64,000 nucleotides of DNA from Nocardia inohanensis NBRC 100128 (lineage in GTDB: Bacteria > Actinomycetota > Actinomycetes > Mycobacteriales > Mycobacteriaceae). Positions within the stretch are counted from its first letter, which is position 1. The number at the start of each line of letters is the position of its first letter. Location of the stretch: positions 248,001-312,000 of the forward strand of contig NZ_BDBK01000002.1 in NCBI RefSeq assembly GCF_001612945.1, in the 5' to 3' direction. The notes beneath the pieces are model-generated. The model was not told the origin of the DNA and did not search any database. It worked only from the letters and a program-made list of their open reading frames with translations. The position numbers and the translations under genes are program-made. This document shows positions 16,564-48,324 of the stretch, in pieces.

Positions 16564-17077
16564 TCTGCGCATCAGAAAGTGCGGTCGGTCACACCGCCGC
16601 CCTGTCATGTGGTCACACCCACATTTCTCCCGCGTCGGGCGCGCTCCTCTCAACCAACTAGACGCTCGTCCAACTTTTTTTAGGGAAAAAGTTCCGTTTT
16701 ATTCACCGACCGCCTAGTCTTCGCAATGCATGGACGGCATCCCTGTGATGCAGGCAACACCGGCACGATTTCGGGCCCCGGCCGGGGATCGCGCCGCAGC
16801 GGTGAAGTTGGAGGAATTCGGAGCAGCACAACTCGGATGCGGATGGCCCGGAGGCACCCGCATCGCGGTCGGCGCAAGCGAGGGCCCGGCCGGTTTCGCG
16901 CACTAGTTTGATCAGCCGCGCGTACGTCTCGGAGGACGTCGCGCATTCGTCGAATCACCCAGGGGCAGTGCGGTTTACCGCGGCCTGGGTGCCGGTCCGC
17001 CCGGCACCTCAGGTCTATTTCGTGCTCCCTGAAAACGCTGGGCCACACAGTATTTCGTGAGAGCAAGGGAGGCTCTG
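16564..17077 (+). promoter_or_regulatory. 514-bp NRPS operon upstream region and 5' leader
   Basis: The region has no convincing gene. It holds a direct repeat GGTCACACC at 16587-16595 and 16611-16619. An AT-rich inverted repeat AACTTTTT/AAAAAGTT lies at 16672-16693, possibly a terminator for the GAF gene. A -10-like TAGTCT lies at 16715-16720. Two mutually exclusive hairpins at 16956-17013 come just before the NRPS start. Together these suggest a controlled promoter with a long structured leader. Confidence 0.5.
16956..17013 (+). promoter_or_regulatory. Competing hairpins in the NRPS leader (possible attenuator)
   Basis: CACCCAGG (16956-16963) can pair with CCTGGGTG (16984-16991), closing over a small inner hairpin GCGG-TTTA-CCGC (16970-16981). 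Alternatively GGTGCCGG (16988-16995) pairs perfectly with CCGGCACC (17001-17008) over loop TCCGC, and CCT/AGG pairs can extend it. The two stems share 16988-16991 and cannot form together. The second ends 64 bases before the GTG start of the NRPS. A T-containing stretch (TCTATTTCG) follows. Confidence 0.45.
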
Positions 17078-20000
17078 GTGCACCGTACCGAGTTGGGGAA
17101 GCCCGTTCCGGAAGAGGTTTCGCGGCCGGTCGGCGCACCGCCTACCGGCTCCGTGGCACTCCCGCCGGGTGCTACCGAGCCCTTCCCGCTCGGCCCCGCG
17201 CAGGTCGGTCTCTGGTACGCGCAGCTGCTGGAACCGGATGTGCCGGTGAATATGGCCCAGTACGTGGACATTCGGGGCGACTTCGACGTGGAGCTGCTGC
17301 TGCGCGTCTCCGAGGAAGGCGTGCAGGTCTGGCGTTCCTCGCAGCTGCGCTTCATCGAGATCGACGGGCAGCCGTTCCAGTACCTGGACGAGTCCGACCA
17401 GCGCTCCCACCACGGCTACCTGGACTTGACCGGCGAGGCGGATCCCGTTGCGGCGGCGCATGAATGGATGCGCGCCGAGCTGGCCCGCCCGGTACACCTG
17501 CTGACCGATCTGCTCTTCGCGCCCACCTTGATCAAGGTGGCCGAGCAGCGCTGGTTCTGGTTCGTGCGCGCGCATCACATCGTCGGCGACGGCTATGCCG
17601 CCATGACGGTCATGCAGTGGACGGCCAAGCGCTACACCGCTTTACAGCGCGGCGAGACGCCCGAGACGGTGAAGGTGGGCACGCCGCAGGAGATCGTGGC
17701 GGGCGAGTTCGAGTACCGCGAGAGCACCCGGTTCCAGAGCGATCGCACCTATTGGGCCGAGCGCACCCGCGGCCTGGACGGCTCCACCACCCTCAATACC
17801 CGCACCGCGCCGCGCAGCGCGGGCAACCGGGTGTACGGCAGCGCGCTGCCGGCCCGCCTCCAAGAACGCATCGAAGCCGTTGGCGCGCAGAGTGATTCCG
17901 GGCTCCCGGTGGTGGTGCTGGCCGGTTTCGCCGCGTACCTGAGCCTGATGACCGGCAAGGACGAGGTGGTGATCAGCCTGCCGGTGACGGCGCGCACCAC
18001 CGCGGTCATGCGGCGCTCGGTCGGCATGCTCTCCAATATCGTCCCGCTGCGCCTGTCCCTGGATGCCGGCACCAGCTGGGCGGATCTGCTGACGGCCATG
18101 CGGGTGGAGGTCTCCGGCGCGCTGCGGCATCAGCGCTACCGGCACGAGGACATTCGCCGCGACGACGCCGAGCGCGAAGGCCGTCCGGCCTCCCGGGCGC
18201 TGTACGGGCCGATGGTCAACATCATGCTCTTCCACAATCGCCTGGACTTCGGCGAGATCAGCGGGCGGCTGCACATCATGTCGACCGGGCCCATCGAGGA
18301 CATGAGCCTCAATGTCTTCTACGGCGACAACGATCGCGTGCACCTGGATTTCGAGGTGAACCCGAATCTGTACAGCGCCAGCGAGCTGACCCGGCATCAT
18401 TCCCGTTTCCTGCGCTTCCTGGAGCGCCTCGTCGAGCTGGATCCGGCCACGCCCATCGCGAGCCTGGATGTCAGCACCGAGCTGGAACGCGAAGTGGTGC
18501 TGCGGCTTTGGAACAGCACCGCCCGTGCGCTGGACACCGGCGCGACGCTGGTCTCGATGTTCGAGGCGCAGGCCGCGCGCACGCCGGAAGCGACCGCGCT
18601 GCGGTTCGCAGGTGAACCGGACCTGGACTACGCGGGCCTGTCGGCCCGGGTGAATCAGCTTGCCCGGCATCTGATTTCACAGGGCGTCGGCCCGGAAGAC
18701 CTGGTCGCGCTGCACCTGCGGCGGTCGCCGGAGCTGGTGGTCGCCATGTACGCCGTGCAGGCCGCCGGTGCGGCCTATGTGCCGCTGGATCCCGATCACC
18801 CGGTGGAGCGCACCCGGCATATTCTCGAAACCGCCGCTCCGGCAATGGTTCTGACGGTGACCGCGGATCGTCCCGCGGACACGATTCCGGCGGTATGCCT
18901 GGACGAGCTGGACCTGCGTACCCGCTCCGCCGCGCCGATCGCCGCCACCGAGCGCCGGTCCCCGCTGCGCCCGGCGAACACCGCCTACGTCATCTTCACC
19001 TCGGGCTCGACCGGTCGTCCCAAGGGCGTGGCGGTCAGCCATGCCGCCATCGTCAACCGCCTGGTCTGGATGCAGCGCACCTACGAGCTGACCGCCGCCG
19101 ACGTGGTGCTCCAGAAGACCCCCGCCACCTTCGACGTCTCGGTGTGGGAGTTCTGCTGGCCGTTGCAGATCGGCGCGACGCTGGCGCTGGCGCAGCCGGA
19201 CGGTCATCGCGATCCGGCCTACCTGCGTGCCGCCATCGCCGAGTACGGCGTGACGGTCGCGCATTTCGTGCCGTCCATGCTCGAGGTGTTCCTCACCGGG
19301 CTGGATGCCGAGCGCGCCGCTGACCTGGCCTCGCTGCGCCACGTCTTCGCCTCGGGCGAGGCGCTGCCGGGTCCGGCCGCCCAGCGGCTGCGTACGCTGA
19401 CCGGGGCCAGGCTGCACAATCTCTACGGCCCCACCGAAGCCGCGGTCGATGTCACCTTCCACGAGGTGACGGCCGCCGACACCGGGTCCGTGCCGATCGG
19501 CGCGCCGGTGTTCAACACCCGGTTGTACGTGCTCGACGCACGTCTGCGACCGGTTCCCGTGGGTACCCCGGGTGAGCTGTATCTGTCGGGGGTTCAGCTC
19601 GCCCGGGGCTACGTGGCGCGACCGGGCCTGACGGCCGAGCGGTTCGTCGCGAATCCGTATGCCGCCGGTGAGCTCATGTACCGCACCGGCGATCTGGTGA
19701 GCTGGACCGAGGACGGCGAGCTGGAGTATCTGGGCCGGACCGATTTCCAGGTGAAGGTGCGCGGCCTGCGCATCGAACTCGGTGAGATCGAGTCGGTGCT
19801 GGGCGATTTGGCCGAGGTCGAGCGCGCGGTGGTGATCGTGCGGGAAGACCAGCTGGTCGCCTACGTGGTGGCGCACACCCCCGTCGACGACACCCGCCTG
19901 CGGGCCATCGCGGCGCGCGCTCTGCCCGCCTACATGGTGCCCAGCGCCTTCGTGGTGCTGGATGCGCTGCCGCTCAATGCCTCCGGCAAGCTGGACCGCG

Positions 20001-23000
20001 CCGCGCTGCCCGCGCCGGTGCGGGCGGCCGCGCGCTACGAAGAGCCGGAGACGGTGGTCGAGCGCGCCGTGGCCCGGGTATTCGGTGAGACCCTCGAGGC
20101 CGAGCGGGTCGGGCGCACCGACGATTTCTTCGCGCTCGGCGGCAACAGCCTGATCGCGACGCAGGTGGCGGCGCGACTTAATGCCGAACTCGGCTGCCGG
20201 TTGACCGTGCGCGAGATGTTCGCGGCCACCAGCGTCGCCGAACTCGCCGCCGTCATCGATGCGCAATTCCTGGATGCCGACGCCGCTTCGGATGCGCTGC
20301 CGCTGGTGCCGCGGCACGGTGCGGACCGCCCGGAGTTCGTGCCGTTGTCCCCGGCGCAGCAGCGCATCTGGTTCCTGAACCATTTCGACACCACCGATGC
20401 CGGTTACAACATGCCGTTCGTGGTCCGCCTGCGCGGCGCGGCGGAGTTGCCGGCGTTGCGCGCGGCGGTCGCGGATGTGCTGGCGCGCCACGAATCTCTG
20501 CGCACCGTCTTCCCGTCCGGTGCGGAGGGGCAGCCGTTCCAGCGCGTGCTGCCGATCGCTGAACTGACCGAACAGTTTGATTTGGTATCGCACCGGGTGG
20601 TCACCGATGGCCCGGAACTGGAGGCCGCACTGACCGCCCTCGCGGGCCGCGGCTTCGATCTGGCCGCCGAGATCCCGTTCCGGGCGGAGGTTTTCACGGT
20701 GCTGGAGGCCGCCCCCGATTTCGTACCGAGTAGTTCCGTTTCGCTCGGGGAACCGCGCTACGCCCTCGCCATGGTGCTGCATCACATTGCCGCCGACGGT
20801 CTTTCGCTGCCGATCCTGGCTCGCGATCTCATGCGGGCCTATGTCGCGCGGGCCGCCGGAGAGTCGCCTGCGTGGCCCGCACTGCCGGTGCAATACACCG
20901 ATTACACACTCTGGCAGCGTGATCGGCTGGGCGAGGCCACCGACTCCGCCTCGCTGCTCGCCACCCAATTGGACTTCTGGCGGCAGACCCTCGCCGGTGC
21001 ACCCGACCAGCTCGAGCTCAACGGCGACCGCCCGCGTCCGGTGGTGGCCACCGGCCGCGGCGGCAAGCGCCTGCTCGAACTCCCGGCGGAACTGCACGCG
21101 CGCATCGCCGAAACCGCCCGGGCCGAGGGTGTTTCGACGTTCATGCTCGTACACGCCGCGTTGGCGGTATTGATTTCCCGCATGTCGGGCGAATCCGACA
21201 TTGTGATCGGTACTCCGGTCGGCGGCCGCGGCGCGCCCGAACTCGATGACCTCATCGGAATGTTCGTGAACACCCTGCCGCTGCGCACCGAGGTCGACGG
21301 CACGCTCGGATTCCGCGAATTCGTGCGCCGGGTCCGCGATATCGATCTCGCCGCATTCGCGCACGCCGACGTCCCCTTCGAACAGCTCGTCGAGACACTG
21401 AATCCGCCCCGCTCGCAATCCCGGCACCCGTTGTTCCAAGTTGCCCTGTCGTTCACCGCCTCCGGGAATATCAGTGTCGAACTGCCCGGATTGCTTGCCA
21501 CGGCGGGTACGCTGGACACCGGAGTGACCAAGTTCGACCTTTCGGTCGCGGTCACCGAAAGCTTCGTCGGTGCCGGTCCCGGGGAAGGTCCGGCACCGGC
21601 GGGGATCAACGCGGAGATCGAATTCGCGCTAGATCTGTTCGACCCCGCCACTATTGACGTCTTCGCCGCCCGTTTCGAGCGGTTCCTCACGGTTGTCACG
21701 GGTGACCCGGATGTCGTGCTCGATACGCTGCCGCTGCTCTCCGACGCCGAATACGCCGACCTGACTACACGTTCCGGCGGTGCGGTACAGACCGGTGCGG
21801 TCCTGCCGGACCTGCTGGCCGCGGCGGTCGCGGCCAATCCCGACGGCATCGCGGTCGTCGACGGCGCCCGCGAGATCAGCTACCGCGAGCTCGACCTGTC
21901 CTCGAATCGCCTGGCGCGTTTGCTGATCGAGCGCGGCGTCGGCGCGGACGATCTGGTCGCCGTCGGTATGCCGCGTTCGCTGGAGTGGATTCTGGCGGTG
22001 TGGGCGATCACCAAATCGGGAGCCGCCTGGGCGCCGGTCGATCCGGCATATCCGGCCGACCGCATCGAGCGCATGGTCGCCGATTCCGGAGCCGCGTACG
22101 GGCTCACCGTGGCCGCCGTGGCGAACGGATTGCCCGCCGCGGTGACCTGGCTGGTGGTCGACGACGCCGAATTCCAGGGTGAGACCGCACGATTCGCCGC
22201 CGGCCCGGTCGCGGACGAGGAGCGGGTGCGCCCGCTGCACCCCGCGAACCTGGCCTACTGCATCTACACCTCGGGCTCGACCGGCCTGCCCAAGGGCGTC
22301 ATGATCACCCACGCCGGCATCCCGTCCTTCGCGGCCGGGCAGACCGAGCACTTCTTCCTCGACCGGACCGCGCGGGTGCTGCACGTGGCCTCGCCCGCGT
22401 TCGACATCTCGGTGGGCGAGATCGCCATGGCCATCGATTCGGCGGCCACGCTGGTCATCGCGCCGCCGCACGCGACCATGGGGGCGGAGCTGACGGAAGT
22501 GCTGCGCACCCACCGGGTTACGCACGCCTTCATGACCCCGTCGGCGCTCGGCACGGTGGATCCGCTCGAAGCGCCCGATACCCGCGTGGCGATCGTCGGC
22601 GGCGAGCCCTGCCCGGTCGAGCTGGCCCGGCGCTGGGCCGCGGCCGGACGCGATTTCGTGAATGTCTACGGGCCCACCGAGACCACCTGCGTATCGCAGG
22701 CGGCGAACCCCTACTCGGTCACCGACGAACTGCACATCGGCCCGCCGTTCGCGGGCGTGTACGAGTGGGTGCTCGACGACCGGTTGCGCCCGGTGCCGGT
22801 CGGCACGGTCGGCGAGGTGTACATCGGCGGGCCGCAGCTGGCGCGCGGCTACCGCGGCCAGCCCGGTCTGACCGCGGGGCGCTTCGTCGCCTGCCCGTGG
22901 GCGCCCGGTGAACTCATGTACCGCTCCGGCGACCTGATGCGCTGGACCGGATTCGGCTCCATGCAGTGCCTGGGCCGCAACGACTTCCAGGTCAAGCTGC

Positions 23001-26000
23001 GCGGCTACCGGATCGAACTCGGCGAGATCGAATCGGCGCTGGCCGAGCAGCCGCAGGTGCGGCGGGCCGTGGTACTGCTGCACCGGCACGAGCTGCGCGG
23101 TGACCAGCTGGTCGCCTACCTGGTCAGCGATGACGCCGACCTGGATGTGGCGGCGGTCAAGGCCGGCCTCGCCGGTCGCCTGGCCCCGTACATGGTGCCC
23201 GCCGCCTTCGTGGTGCTCGACGAGATCCCGTTCACCGCCAACGGCAAACTGGATCGGCGGGCGCTGCCCGAGCCGGTGTTCGAAGGAGCGGCCTACCGCC
23301 GCCCGGGCACCGTCACCGAGGAACTGGTGGCCGGGGTGTACGCCGAGGTGCTCGGTCTGGACCGGGTCGGCGTGGACGACGACTTCTTCGAGCTCGGTGG
23401 CAGCTCGTTGGTGGCCGCCAAGGCGGTGGCCCGCATGGGTTCGCTGCTCGGCACCACCGTCGGCGTGCGCCTGCTCTTCGAAGACGCCACGGTGGGCGGT
23501 CTGGCCGCCCGCCTGGATGCCGGCATCGGCGAAACCGCAAGGCCCGCACTGGTCGCGGGGGAGCGCCCGCAGCGGCTGCCGCTCTCGCCCGCGCAGCAGC
23601 GCATGTGGTTCATCAACCGTTTCGATCGCGAATCCATCGCCTACAACCTGCCGGTCGCGCTCCGCCTGACCGGCGCGCTGGACGTGGATGCGCTCGATGC
23701 CGCCTTCGCCGATGTGCTGGAGCGGCACGAGACGCTGCGCACCGTCTACCCGGAGACCCCGCAGGGACCCGCCCAGGTGATTCTTCCGGTCGCACAGGTC
23801 TTCTCGGGCCTGACTGTCACCGAGGTGACCGAACCCGAACTGGCCCAGCGCATCCCGCAGATCCTCACCACCACGTTCGACGTCACCACCCAGGTGCCGG
23901 TCCGCGTGGAACTGCTGCGGGTGCTCGACGCTGCCGGTGAGTTCTCTGGCGAACACGTGCTCGCCGGTGTGCTGCACCATATTTCGGCGGACGGCTCCTC
24001 GGTGGTCCCGTTCGTGCGTGACTTCATGCTCGCCTACGCCGCCCGCTTGTCCGGCGCCGCACCCGCATGGGCTCCGCTGGCCGTGCAGTACGCCGACTAC
24101 GCGCTGTGGCAGCACGCCCTGCTCGGCTCCGAGGACGACGACGCCTCCATCGCGGCCCAGCAGCTCGCCTACTGGCGTGAGACCCTCGCCGGGCTGCCGG
24201 ACCAGCTCGACCTGCCCGCCGACTTCTCGCGCCCGGCGCGGCAGACGCTGCGCGGCAAGCAGATTCACCTGACCGTGGATGGCGGCCTGCACGCCCGGCT
24301 CGCCGAGCTCGGCCGGCGCAACGGCGCGACCCTGTTCATGGTGGTGCACGCCGCCTACAGCGCGCTGCTGGCGCGCCTGTCCGGGACCGCCGATATCGCG
24401 ATCGGCACCCCGATCGCGGGCCGCGGCGACACCGCACTCGACGACGTCATCGGCATGTTCGTCAACACCCTGGCGCTGCGCACCGAAGTCGTTGCCGCGG
24501 ACCCGTTCACCGCGCTGCTGGCCCGTGTCCGTACCGCGGACATCGCCGCCTTCTCGCACGCCGATGTCCCCTTCGAACGCCTGGTGGAGGTGCTCAACCC
24601 GGTCCGCTCCCAGGCCCGCCACCCCCTCTTCCAGGTCGGCCTCTCCTTCCAGAACTACGAGCAGGCCGAACTGCGCCTGCCGGAGCTGACGGTCGCCCCG
24701 ATCGAATTCGACAACCACATCGCCCAATTCGACCTCCACCTCTTCGCCTGGGACCGCTACACCGAAACCGGCGCCCCCACCGGCCTGGACCTCACCCTCG
24801 GCTACGCCACCGACCTCTTCACCGAGTCCACCGCCCGGCAGACCCTCGACGCCTTGGTCCGCGTCCTGGAAACCGTTGCGGCAGCGCCGGAGACCGTCAT
24901 CGGCGATATCGACCTGCTCGGCGCGGACCAGCGCCACCGCATGCTCGAGGAGTGGAACGCCACCGCGCATCCGGTGCCCGCCGCGACCCTCGCGGATCTG
25001 GTCGACGCCCAGGTGGCGAGCACGCCCGACGCTCCCGCTCTCCTGGACGCCCACGGGGAAACCGTGCTCACCTATGCCGATTTCGACGCTCGGGTGAACC
25101 GGCTGGCCCGCCGCCTGATCGCCTCCGGCGTCGGCCCCGAAACCGGGGTCGTACTCGCTATGCGTCGCGGGCTCGACCTTGTCATCGCCATGCACGCGAT
25201 CGTCAAGGCCGGCGGCGCTTACGTCCCCGTCGACCCTGATCACCCGTCCGACCGCATCGCCTACATCCTCGAAACCGCCCGTCCGGCACTGATTCTCACC
25301 ACATCGGTCGATGGCGTCCCGTTCCTGTCGGCAACGCCCGACGCCGCCGCGCCCGTGCTCGAGGTGGATCGGCTCGAGTTGGGCGGGTTCTCGGCCGCGC
25401 CGATCACCGATGCCGAGCGGGTGCGTCCGCTGCGCGAGCAGCATGCGGCGTATGTCATCTTCACCTCCGGATCCACGGGGCAGCCGAAGGGCGTGGCCGT
25501 TCCGCACGCCGCGATCGTCAACCAGTTGCAGTGGCTGCGTAGCACTTTCGCGCTGGGATCGGCGGATCGCGCGCTGCTCAAGACCCCCGCCACCTTCGAT
25601 CTTTCGGTGTGGGAGTTCTGGTCGCCGCTGACCTCCGGTGGCAGCCTGGTGGTCACGGCCGCCGGGGACGAGCGCGATCCGGATCGGCTGCGCGCGGTGA
25701 TCGAGCGGCACGGCGTCACCGTGCTGCATCCGGTGCCGTCACTGCTGGGCATGCTGCTCGCCGGTGGTGAGCTGCCCGCGTCGGTGCGCGCCGTGCTGGC
25801 GATCGGTGAGGCGTTGCCCGCCGCGACCGCCGGTGATTTTCTCGATCGGAGTGCCGAGGGCGCAAAGCTTTTCAATCTGTACGGCCCTACCGAGGCCGCG
25901 GTTTCCATCACCTCGTTCGAGGTGCGGGAGCGGCATGCGCAGGCGGTGCCGATCGGTGCTCCGGCGTGGAACAGCCGGGTGTATGTGCTGGACAACCGGC

Positions 26001-28611
26001 TGCATCCGGTCGCGGTCGGGGTGCCCGGTGAGCTGTATCTGTCGGGTGCGCAGCTGGCGCGCGGCTATCACGGGCGCGCGGCGCTGACGGCCGACCGGTT
26101 CGTCGCCGATCCGTTCACCGGTGCGCGCATGTACCGCACCGGGGACATCGTGCGCTGGCTGCCCGACGGCACGCTCGAGTACGTGGAGCGGGCCGACTTC
26201 CAGGTGAAGATCGGCGGATTCCGGATCGAACTCGGCGAGGTCGAGACGGCGCTGCGTAAGCAGGCCGGGGTGACCGCGGCGGTCGCGGTCGCGCACACCG
26301 CCGGTGATGCGGGTGCCCGGCTGGTCGCCTACGCGGCGGTGCCGGACGTCACCGAAGCACGGCGCGAAGAGCTTTCGGCGATGCTGCGGGCGGCGCTCGC
26401 GGCTGAACTGCCGAAGTACATGGTGCCCGCGGCGATCACCGTGCTGGACGCGCTGCCGCTCAATGCCAACGGCAAAGTGGATCGGGCGCGGCTGCCGCGA
26501 CCCGTCTTCGCCGCCGCGGCCTATCGCGAGCCCGGCACCGAACTCGAGCGCGCGGTCGCCGCCTGCTTCGCCGAAGTCATCGGCATCGGCGATGCGGTCG
26601 CGCGGCCGGTCGCCACCCACGCGGCGGCCGCCGGCGGTGTGTCCGACCTCGCCTTCGCAGCAGCCGCCGGTTCTCCCACGGGTGGGCTGATCGGTCTGGA
26701 CTCGGATTTCTTCGCGCTGGGCGGCAATTCGCTGATGGCGACGCGGCTGGCGGCGCGGCTCGGCTCGGATCTGGGCGTGCGGGTGCCGGTGGCGGCGATC
26801 TTCGAAGCGCCGACGGTGGGGGAGCTGGCGCGGTGGCTGGCCACCGCGGATCGTTCCGAACCGCGCCCCGCGCTGACCAAGCGGCAGGACACCGGACCCG
26901 CTCCGGTTTCGCTTGCCCAGCAGCGCATGTGGGTGCTGAACCGCCTGCATCCGGAGTCGGGCGCCTACAACGTGCCGGCCGCCATCCGGTTGACCGGTGA
27001 GCTGAACCTGCCCGCGCTGGATGCCGCCCTGCGGGACCTGCTGGAGCGGCACGAGATTCTACGCACCCGGTACCCGGAGAAGAACGACGAGCCGGTGCAG
27101 CAGGTGCTGGGCGTCGACGAGCTCGACCTGGAGCTGATTCCGGTTCCGGTGTCGGAGAGCGAAATTCACGAGCGGCTGTTCGAAGTCGTCACCGCCGGTT
27201 TCGATGTGACCGCCGCGCCGCCGGTGCGGATTCGGTTGTTCCGGTTGGCTCCGGATCAGCACGTGCTGGTCGTGGTGGTGCACCACATCAGCGCCGACGG
27301 CTATTCGGTGGTGCCGCTGACCCGGGATCTGATGCTGGCCTACACCTCTCGGGCCGCCAAGCAGGCTCCCGGCTGGCAGCCGCTCGAGGTGCAGTACGGC
27401 GACTTCGCCGCTTGGCAGCGCGAGGTGCTCGGCTCCGACACCGATCCGGACAGCCTGCTATCGCGGCAGCTGAAGTTCTGGGTCGACGAATTGGCCGCCG
27501 CCCCCGAGGTATTGGCGCTGCCGACCGATCGCCCGCGTCCCGCCCGACGCGATATGCGCGGCGCCACCGTCGATTTCGCGATCGACGATGCCACCGTCGA
27601 ACGGTTGTCGGCGCTGGCGCGCGAGTACGGCGCGACCCTGTTCGGCGTCGTGCACGCCGCCTTCGCGATCCTGCTGGCCAAGGTTTCCAGCCAGCGCGAC
27701 ATCTCGATGGGTGTCGCGGTCGCCGGTCGCGGCGAACGCGCCCTCGACGACCTGATCGGCATGTTCGTCAACACCGTGGTGCTGCGCACCGAGGTGGACG
27801 GCAAACTGTCCTTCCAGGACCTGTTGCGCCAGGTGCGGGATCGCGATCTGGCCGCCTTCGCCAATGCCGATGTGCCGTTCGAGCGCGTGGTGGAGGCGGT
27901 GCTGGCGGCCGAGGGCCGGGCCCGGTCCGGTTCGATCACCCCGCTGTTCCAGGTCATGTTCGCTTTCCAGAACATCGCGGCCGGAGCGGTGGAGCTGCCG
28001 GGCCTGACCGTGGAGGCCCTGGAAGCCGAGCTCACCGAAGCCAAGTTCGATCTCCAGCTCACCTGCGTCGAACGTCGTGACGACGCCGGCCGGGTGGCCG
28101 GGCTGAACCTGCGGTTCGGTTATGCCACCGATATTTTCGGCGCGGACACCGTCAACCTCTTGGCGCGGCGTTTGCTGCTGGTGCTGGAGGCCGTTCTGGC
28201 CGATCCCGCGGCTCCGGTGCGCTCCATCGACATCCGGACGGCGGCGGAACGCAACCGCCGCTCCGGTACCGCGGCGGAATCCTCTCCCGCACCGGCGGAT
28301 GCGGCCGCACAGGCCGACCTGCCCACCCTGATCGCGGCCGCCGCCGCGCTCGCCCCCGAAGCGATCGCCCTCACCCACGGCGATCACACCGTCACCTATC
28401 GCGCGCTCGCCGACAAGATCGGCATCACCGCTCGCGCCATGGGTGCCGCGGCCAAGCCGGATGCCCTGGTGAACGTCGCACTCGCCGGATTGGTGCCCGG
28501 CATTCTGACCGCCCTCGGCGGGGCCGGTCTGTCTCAGGTGCTGGGCACGCTCGCAGCGCAAGCCCGGCAACTGGTTTCACGTTCGGAAAGCACGTCGGAA
28601 GGAATCCTCTG

Positions 28612-28612
<1 letters not shown>
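17078..28612 (+). CDS. Nonribosomal peptide synthetase 1: C-A(Ser)-T-C-A-T-C-A-T-C
   Basis: A cytoplasmic multimodular NRPS of 3844 residues. Domain positions (approximate residues): C1 35-468, A1 488-981, T1 986-1065, C2 1086-1561, A2 1575-2068, T2 2071-2148, C3 2166-2625, A3 2636-3145, T3 3148-3258, C4 3273-3728, then a truncated A-like tail 3746-3838. All C domains keep the active motif (HHIVGDG, HHIAADG, HHISADG, HHISADG); all T domains keep the phosphopantetheine Ser (LGGNSL or LGGSSL). Specificity codes read by alignment to GrsA: A1 DVWHFSLVDK (serine), A2 DIGFIGVCVK (unassigned), A3 DLWHLILVSK (unassigned). C1 precedes the first A domain, so it should be an initiating, acyl-accepting C domain. 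T3 has an insertion of about 30 residues before LGGNSL. The GTG at 17078 has AGGGAGG upstream; a GTG at 17057 is possible. The stop overlaps the next start (TGATG). Confidence 0.95.
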
Positions 28613-47727
<19,115 letters not shown>

Positions 47728-47829
47728 CCCCGCGATTCGCGGAATGCGATGCGTCCGCGCGAGCCCTGAGGTAGATTCTGAAATACATCGTTTTCACAGT
47801 GTGCTGTGTCGGTGAAGAAAGGCAATTCG

Positions 47830-48045
47830 ATGAGCAATCCGTTCGATGACGAAGACGCTCAGTTCTACGTGCTGGTCAATGAGGAAGCGCAGCATTCCCT
47901 CTGGCCGGTCTTCGCCGCCGTCCCGGGCGGCTGGACCATTGCCGCCGGACCCGCACGTCGAGCCGAATGCCTCGACTATGTGGAGTCGCACTGGACCGAC
48001 ATGCGACCGGCCTCGCTGGTCGAGGCGATGTCGGAATCCGAATAA
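47830..48045 (+). CDS. MbtH-like protein
   Basis: A 71-residue MbtH-family chaperone that binds NRPS adenylation domains and is often required for their folding or activity. The family signature is clear: [33 protein letters not shown] and [20 protein letters not shown], with the conserved Trp residues of the A-domain interface. The ATG at 47830 follows AAAGG with proper spacing. It lies 102 bp after the NRPS2 stop in the same direction, and its product presumably serves the nine A domains. The gap contains a TANNNT-like TAGATT at 47772-47777, so an extra internal promoter is possible. Confidence 0.95.
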   Translation: MSNPFDDEDAQFYVLVNEEAQHSLWPVFAAVPGGWTIAAGPARRAECLDYVESHWTDMRPASLVEAMSESE

Positions 48046-48066
48046 CCCCTCACGAAAGGAGACGTC

Positions 48067-48159
48067 ATGGAAGGCGTCGACATTGCAGCCATCCTCACCC
48101 AGATCCTCGGTTTCCTCTCCAACGGATCGTCGATCAATTACAACCCCCGGGTCGCCTGA
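48067..48159 (+). CDS. Microprotein 1 of a tandem three-member set
   Basis: A 30-residue ORF, MEGVDIAAILTQILGFLSNG then SSINYNPRVA. A strong ribosome site GAAAGGAG lies at 48053-48060 and the start is 21 bp after mbtH. The first 20 residues form a likely amphipathic or hydrophobic helix, followed by G-S-S and a short polar tail containing one Pro. Microproteins 2 and 3 share this plan (hydrophobic helix, L-x-x-G-S-S/G, small hydrophobic pair, Pro). There is no cleavable signal peptide. I do not recognise a family. It may be an NRPS-associated peptide, a surface or mycomembrane peptide, or a signalling peptide. It is too short for routine gene callers; coding is inferred from its ribosome site, operon position and similarity to its neighbours. 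Confidence 0.62.
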   Translation: MEGVDIAAILTQILGFLSNGSSINYNPRVA

Positions 48160-48199
48160 TCCACTGAAACGCACTGCGCTGTAAAGGAATAAACGCACC

Positions 48200-48316
48200 A
48201 TGGATCTCGGTAGCTCCGGTTTCAACACCCTGCTGGCGGCAATCGCCCACCTGCTCACCTCCGGTTCGGGCCTGTCGGTCACCCAGCCCACTCCGACACC
48301 CACCCCCACCGTCTGA
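48200..48316 (+). CDS. Microprotein 2 of a tandem three-member set
   Basis: A 38-residue ORF. It reads MDLGSSGFNTLLAAIAHLLT, then SGSGLSV, then a tail TQPTPTPTPTV. AAAGGA at 48184-48189 is an appropriately placed ribosome site. The helix NTLLAAIAHLL aligns with TQILGFL-like and NFLGMLGKML segments in its two neighbours, and the G-S-G after the helix matches their G-S-S. The Thr-Pro repeat tail is typical of extended or surface-exposed peptides. There is no Lys or Arg, so the peptide is nearly neutral to acidic. The role is unknown; see microproteins 1 and 3. Confidence 0.6.
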   Translation: MDLGSSGFNTLLAAIAHLLTSGSGLSVTQPTPTPTPTV

Positions 48317-48324
48317 GGCTCGCC

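Noticed and set aside
16730..16906. 58-codon ORF in the NRPS upstream region (another start at 16726)
   Set aside because: No Shine-Dalgarno, third-position GC clearly lower than neighbouring genes and no recognisable feature. A leaderless read from TAGTCT at 16715 cannot be excluded, so it is only a weak candidate.
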